Assembly: GCA_012798155.1 (NCBI GenBank) | Contig: JAAZNR010000068.1 | Coordinates: 1 to 8,843 of the forward strand | Source of the DNA: Thermogutta sp. | GTDB lineage: Bacteria > Planctomycetota > Planctomycetia > Pirellulales > Thermoguttaceae | Reading direction: 5' to 3' | DNA: 8,843 bases | Shown here: in pieces, positions 6,215-8,843 of the stretch | Position numbering within the stretch: position 1 is the stretch's first letter | How the letters are laid out: each line of letters opens with the position of its first letter | Notes under the pieces: generated by a model | What the model saw: the letters and a program-made list of their open reading frames with translations, nothing else | What the model was told of the DNA's origin: nothing | Databases searched by the model: none | Translations under genes and position numbers: made by a program

Positions 6215-7474
6215 ATGATGTCCCAGCCGACTGCCGCGCCCGCCGCGCAGATGTCTCCCGAGGAGGCCGTCCGCCGTATCGGCCAGGCCAAGGAATTATT
6301 GCATAAGGAAGTGCACAAGGTCATCATCGGCCAGGACGAAATGATCGAGCAGATGATGATTTGCATCTTCGCCCGCGGTCACTGTCTCACGATCGGCGTG
6401 CCGGGATTGGCGAAGACCCTAACGGTGTCCACGTTGGCCAAGGCCCTTCACCTCAAATTCAGCCGAATCCAATTCACTCCCGACTTGATGCCCAGCGACA
6501 TCACGGGGACGGAGATCATCGACGTGGATCCGGCGAGCGGCAAACGGACGTTCCGCTTCGTTCAAGGCCCGGTCTTCGCCAACATCGTTTTGGCGGATGA
6601 GATCAACCGGACTCCGCCGAAGACCCAGGCGGCCCTGCTTCAGGCCATGCAGGAATACGAGGTGACCTCCGCCGGAAAGACCTATCCCTTGGAGCTGCCG
6701 TTTTTCGTCATGGCGACGCAAAACCCGATCGAGCAAGAAGGGACCTATCCCCTCCCCGAAGCCCAATTGGACCGCTTCATGCTCTCGATCAACATCGGTT
6801 ATCCCACCCGAAGCGAAGAGCGCGAGATCGTGATGGCCACCACCCAGACGGCCCGTCACGAAATCCAGCCGGTCCTGACGGGTCGGGACATTCTATGGAT
6901 TCAGCAGTTGGTGCGGCAGGTGCCGGCCTCGCAACACATGATCGACTATGCCGTGGATCTGGTGCGTGCCACCCGCCCCAAAGAGCCCCCCAGTCCGGAT
7001 TTCGTGAAAAACTGGCTGGCTTGGGGGGCCGGTCCCCGCGCTGCGCAAAACCTGATCCTGACCGCCAAGGCCCGGGCGCTGCTGCATGGGCGCTACGCGG
7101 TCACGGCGGATGACATTCGGGCCATGGCGTTTCCCGTCCTTCGGCATCGTATCTTTACCAATTTCAACGCCGACGCCGAGGGAGTGGACGTCGATCAAAT
7201 CATCGAGCGGCTTTTGGAGACGATTCCTGAACCGACTTACGGCGAACCCATTTCTCCGAAGCCGAGAACCGCCAAGAGATCGTCGGCGTCTCGGACCGCC
7301 GCCGTTCCCCCGGCCGCGGAGCCTGCCCCCGAACCTGTGCCCCGGGATGTGCCCGTCATTTCCCCCGACATCGACGCCTCGAATGTGGTGCAGCCGATGC
7401 CGCCGCCCGCGGCCCGACCGATCGTCCAGCCGACACCGCCTCCGGCCGCCAGACCGCAGCCGCGGTCGGGGTGA
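6215..7474 (+). CDS. MoxR-family AAA+ ATPase
   Basis: A 419-residue cytoplasmic ATPase of the MoxR group, which acts as a chaperone-like remodeller, usually with von Willebrand factor A and DUF58 partner proteins. Motifs: Walker A GVPGLAKT (61-68), Walker B IVLADE (124-129) with N-R following, sensor 1 A-T-Q-N-P (167-171, Asn170), the L-D-R-F arginine-finger region (Arg187) and sensor 2 G-P-R-A (273-276, Arg275). The lid domain contains A-K-A-R-A-L-L-H-G-R-Y and V-L-R-H-R. The core ends near residue 340, the usual family length. An extra tail of about 78 residues is rich in Pro and Ala. GGAGGA at 6205-6210 is well placed for ATG 6215 or the adjacent ATG 6218; the upstream ATG at 6152 lacks such a site. 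No DUF58, VWA or transglutaminase-like gene adjoins it; the next gene is convergent. Confidence 0.92.
   Translation: MMSQPTAAPAAQMSPEEAVRRIGQAKELLHKEVHKVIIGQDEMIEQMMICIFARGHCLTIGVPGLAKTLTVSTLAKALHLKFSRIQFTPDLMPSDITGTEIIDVDPASGKRTFRFVQGPVFANIVLADEINRTPPKTQAALLQAMQEYEVTSAGKTYPLELPFFVMATQNPIEQEGTYPLPEAQLDRFMLSINIGYPTRSEEREIVMATTQTARHEIQPVLTGRDILWIQQLVRQVPASQHMIDYAVDLVRATRPKEPPSPDFVKNWLAWGAGPRAAQNLILTAKARALLHGRYAVTADDIRAMAFPVLRHRIFTNFNADAEGVDVDQIIERLLETIPEPTYGEPISPKPRTAKRSSASRTAAVPPAAEPAPEPVPRDVPVISPDIDASNVVQPMPPPAARPIVQPTPPPAARPQPRSG
7388..7459 (+). repeat. 36-bp coding tandem repeat in the MoxR tail
   Basis: Two 12-residue units, VQPMPPPAARPI (392-403) and VQPTPPPAARPQ (404-415), are encoded by adjacent 36-bp copies (7388-7423 and 7424-7459). 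Ten of 12 residues match, while several synonymous codons differ, so the duplication is not very recent. Confidence 0.8.
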
Positions 7475-7503
7475 TCGCTTGATCCTTTCATCGCCCCCGC
7501 GCG

Positions 7504-7588
7504 TCGGCCGCCCGGACTCGGCCGCCCGTCCGTTTTATTTACGAGGACGGATGGCAAAAGCGGCGGCGTGCCTATAGGCGTGCCTATA
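7504..7588. repeat. Short direct repeats in the convergent gap
   Basis: TCGGCCGCCCG occurs at 7504-7514 and again at 7518-7528. GGCGTGCCTATA is repeated exactly in tandem at 7565-7576 and 7577-7588. Between them CCGTCC (7526-7531) and GGACGG (7545-7550) can pair over a 13-nt loop. These fill most of the 148-bp space between the MoxR and OmpH-like stop codons. No strong intrinsic terminator is evident. Confidence 0.7.
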
Positions 7589-7622
7589 ATTGTGCCGTGT
7601 TGCCGACAGCATTCATGGGCTT

Positions 7623-8303
7623 TCAGGGGCGGGAATCCTTCCCGATGAGCATGCCCTTGATGGCGGGAGTAATATCGAGTCCGTCTTGCGCCCAAATGAC
7701 GTCGCGGTTGACGTAGGCCAAGACCTCCTGGGCGTTGGCTACGTTGGCCGGTCGCCCCGTGCTTCGGAGCACGAGGGCAATCCCCTGCTCCTTGCAGTAT
7801 TCGCTCACGGCGGCGTTGAGGCGAGCGTAGGCCTCCATCAGGGCCTTCCCCTCGCGGGCCAGCAGTTCGCGTTGTTGCAACTGGATTTCGGCCTGGAATT
7901 GTTCCAGCTCTCGGCCCAATTTCTCCATTTCTCCGCGAACGGCGGGGTCGTCGGCGGATTTCTCTTGCAACTCTTGCCGCCGCTGAACGAGTTCTTGCTG
8001 GCGTTTTTGAAACTGAGCCTGGGCACGCTGAAAATCGGCTTGAATCGAGGTCCGCATTTCGCGTAGTTCAGGCATCTCATTCATCACGGCCGTGACATCC
8101 AAAACGGCCACGGCGCCGGGCGGAGGCGCGGCCGATTCCGCCGAAGTCCGCGCAACCCGGGCATCGGCCTGCGTGTCGCCGGCGGGGCGCATGTCCGCCG
8201 CGCCGGCCGTCGTTCCGAATCCGCGGATCGCCCATCCCGCCACAAGAAGGCACATCGCCAAGGCCCCCAAGCCGACCCTCACTTTGCCGAAACTTTTCAT
8301 CAT
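7623..8303 (-). CDS. OmpH/Skp family periplasmic chaperone-like protein
   Basis: A 226-residue protein. Residues 1 to about 36 form a signal peptide (MMKSFGKVR, then the hydrophobic VGLGALAMCLLVAGW, ending near T-A-G-A-A). A variable linker follows, then a short strand VAVLDVTAVM (65-74). Next is a long charged, Gln- and Glu-rich coiled coil (about 85-165, with Q-K-R-Q-Q-E-L type heptads). A C-terminal sheet part, I-A-L-V-L-R (175-180) and D-I-T-P-A-I (210-215), closes the fold. This is the Skp/OmpH layout: a trimeric jellyfish-like holdase that keeps outer-membrane proteins unfolded in the periplasm. It is longer than E. coli Skp because of the linker. The start at 8303 (or the next Met at 8300) follows AAGGG with a 6-base spacer; 8342 is less likely because it would bury the signal. 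The usual bamA or lpxD neighbours are not in view. Confidence 0.85.
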   Translation of the reverse strand: MMKSFGKVRVGLGALAMCLLVAGWAIRGFGTTAGAADMRPAGDTQADARVARTSAESAAPPPGAVAVLDVTAVMNEMPELREMRTSIQADFQRAQAQFQKRQQELVQRRQELQEKSADDPAVRGEMEKLGRELEQFQAEIQLQQRELLAREGKALMEAYARLNAAVSEYCKEQGIALVLRSTGRPANVANAQEVLAYVNRDVIWAQDGLDITPAIKGMLIGKDSRP

Positions 8304-8558
8304 GAACGACCCTTGTTTGCGACCAACCTCATCAGAGTCCAAGGCCCGGTTCCCTCAGAAGGCCAAACCGTCCGTTCCCAGTCGTGGCGACGCCCTCATT
8401 GTGCGGGTACAGGCGGCGCAAAGCAAGCCGCCCGTCACGACCCTGTCAGCAACCGGATATCGACGTCGCTTGTCCCGTCCCAGCGCCAAAGGTAGCCGTT
8501 CACGCCCCTGCCCGATCTGTTTTTGAAACGCAAAGGTCCAAACGGCACGGATTTTGAA
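8304..8558. other. Non-coding stretch upstream of the OmpH-like gene
   Basis: About 255 bases with no convincing gene. I looked for a minus-strand promoter for the OmpH-like gene and saw no good -35/-10 pair. The only notable sequence is TTTTGAAACGCA, at 8521-8532 and again at 8552-8563, leading into the repeat cluster that follows. Confidence 0.5.
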
Positions 8559-8640
8559 ACGCAGAGGGCGCAGAGGACGCGGAGAAAGGAGAAATTAGCC
8601 GCAACTCTCTCGTCTCTGCGTTCTCGGCGTTCTCTGCGGT
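8559..8640. repeat. 'ACGCAGAGG' 9-bp repeat cluster with inverted arms
   Basis: The left arm has three 9-bp units: ACGCAGAGG (8559-8567), GCGCAGAGG (8568-8576) and ACGCGGAGA (8577-8585). The right arm has the same pattern on the other strand: CTCTGCGTT (8614-8622), CTCGGCGTT (8623-8631) and CTCTGCGGT (8632-8640). The arms can fold on each other across a 28-base centre. On the minus strand it reads as an artificial Arg-Arg-Glu periodic peptide, as often seen in spurious ORFs from this repeat style (recall). Confidence 0.75.
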
Positions 8641-8649
8641 TCCATCCTT

Positions 8650-8689
8650 TTATTCCCACCTGCGTTCTCTTATTCCCGCCTGCGTTTTC
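8650..8689. repeat. 20-bp tandem duplication
   Basis: Two adjacent 20-bp units (8650-8669 and 8670-8689), each beginning TTATTCCC, match at 18 of 20 positions. Each ends in a TGCGTT-containing piece like that in the neighbouring cluster, and a further partial TGCGTTT copy follows at 8690-8696. Confidence 0.75.
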
Positions 8690-8730
8690 TGCGTTTCCAT
8701 CTTTTCAATACCCTTGGCCGTTTCCGGGCC

Positions 8731-8749
8731 GACGGGAGGCCCGTCTTTT
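8731..8749 (+). terminator. Terminator-like hairpin with T-run, no gene attached
   Basis: GACGGG (8731-8736), loop AGG, CCCGTC (8740-8745) and TTTT (8746-8749) form a compact intrinsic-terminator shape on the plus strand. No plus-strand gene ends nearby, so it may be part of the repeat-rich spacer. Downstream CCGCC-CGAA-GGCGG (8790-8803) is another hairpin. Nothing else is recognised to the end of the window. Confidence 0.3.
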
Positions 8750-8843
8750 GCGCCGTTGCAAGCCGAAAAAGCAGCTACCCAGCCCATTCCCGCCCGAAGG
8801 CGGCAATCCCATCTTTACAGGCTTCCCCGCACGCACGGCGACG

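Noticed and set aside
8435..8659. Minus-strand open frame reading NRRERRERRD
   Set aside because: The Arg-Arg-Glu period comes directly from the 9-bp DNA repeat; this is a typical spurious repeat translation.
1..8843. A new multi-gene defence, metabolic or mobile system
   Set aside because: The six genes are on mixed strands, mostly single-gene units of common families, with no shared pathway, nuclease, toxin-antitoxin pair or recombinase.

Overview
The window is about 60% GC and carries six well-supported protein genes, with no rRNA, tRNA or CRISPR array that I can see. The gene set suggests a member of the Planctomycetes (inference from protein style, not from a marker gene): a Tat-exported protein of the L-fucose/L-arabinose isomerase superfamily with a Cys-rich leader, a CPBP membrane protease with an 'RNGAEVWMR' segment, a secreted HEXXH gluzincin-like protein, a MoxR ATPase, an OmpH/Skp-like periplasmic chaperone and an unusual aldehyde dehydrogenase.

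Layout. 155-1666 (+): aldehyde dehydrogenase family protein, in which the usual oxyanion Asn is Ser. 1716-2540 (-): CPBP intramembrane protease, convergent with the dehydrogenase. 2541-2883: non-coding. It holds a degenerate 13-bp tandem repeat array interrupted by a 166-bp palindromic, MITE-like element with perfect 18-bp terminal inverted repeats and a 7-bp target duplication. 2884-4089 (-): secreted metallopeptidase-like protein with a long low-complexity tail. 4090-4418: divergent promoter region. 4419-5987 (+): Tat-signal sugar-isomerase-like protein. 6215-7474 (+): MoxR-type AAA ATPase with a Pro-rich tail, without its usual DUF58/VWA partners beside it. 7475-7622: convergent gap with short repeats. 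7623-8303 (-): OmpH/Skp-like protein. 8304-8843: non-coding, holding an 'ACGCAGAGG' inverted repeat cluster, a 20-bp tandem duplication and a terminator-like hairpin.

The genes do not form one obvious pathway or operon. Four of the six products are predicted to act in or beyond the cytoplasmic membrane. I found no convincing new multi-gene system. The strongest unusual signal is the mobile element at 2613-2778: removing it together with one target-duplication copy restores the phase of the 13-bp array, so the insertion history can be read directly from the sequence.
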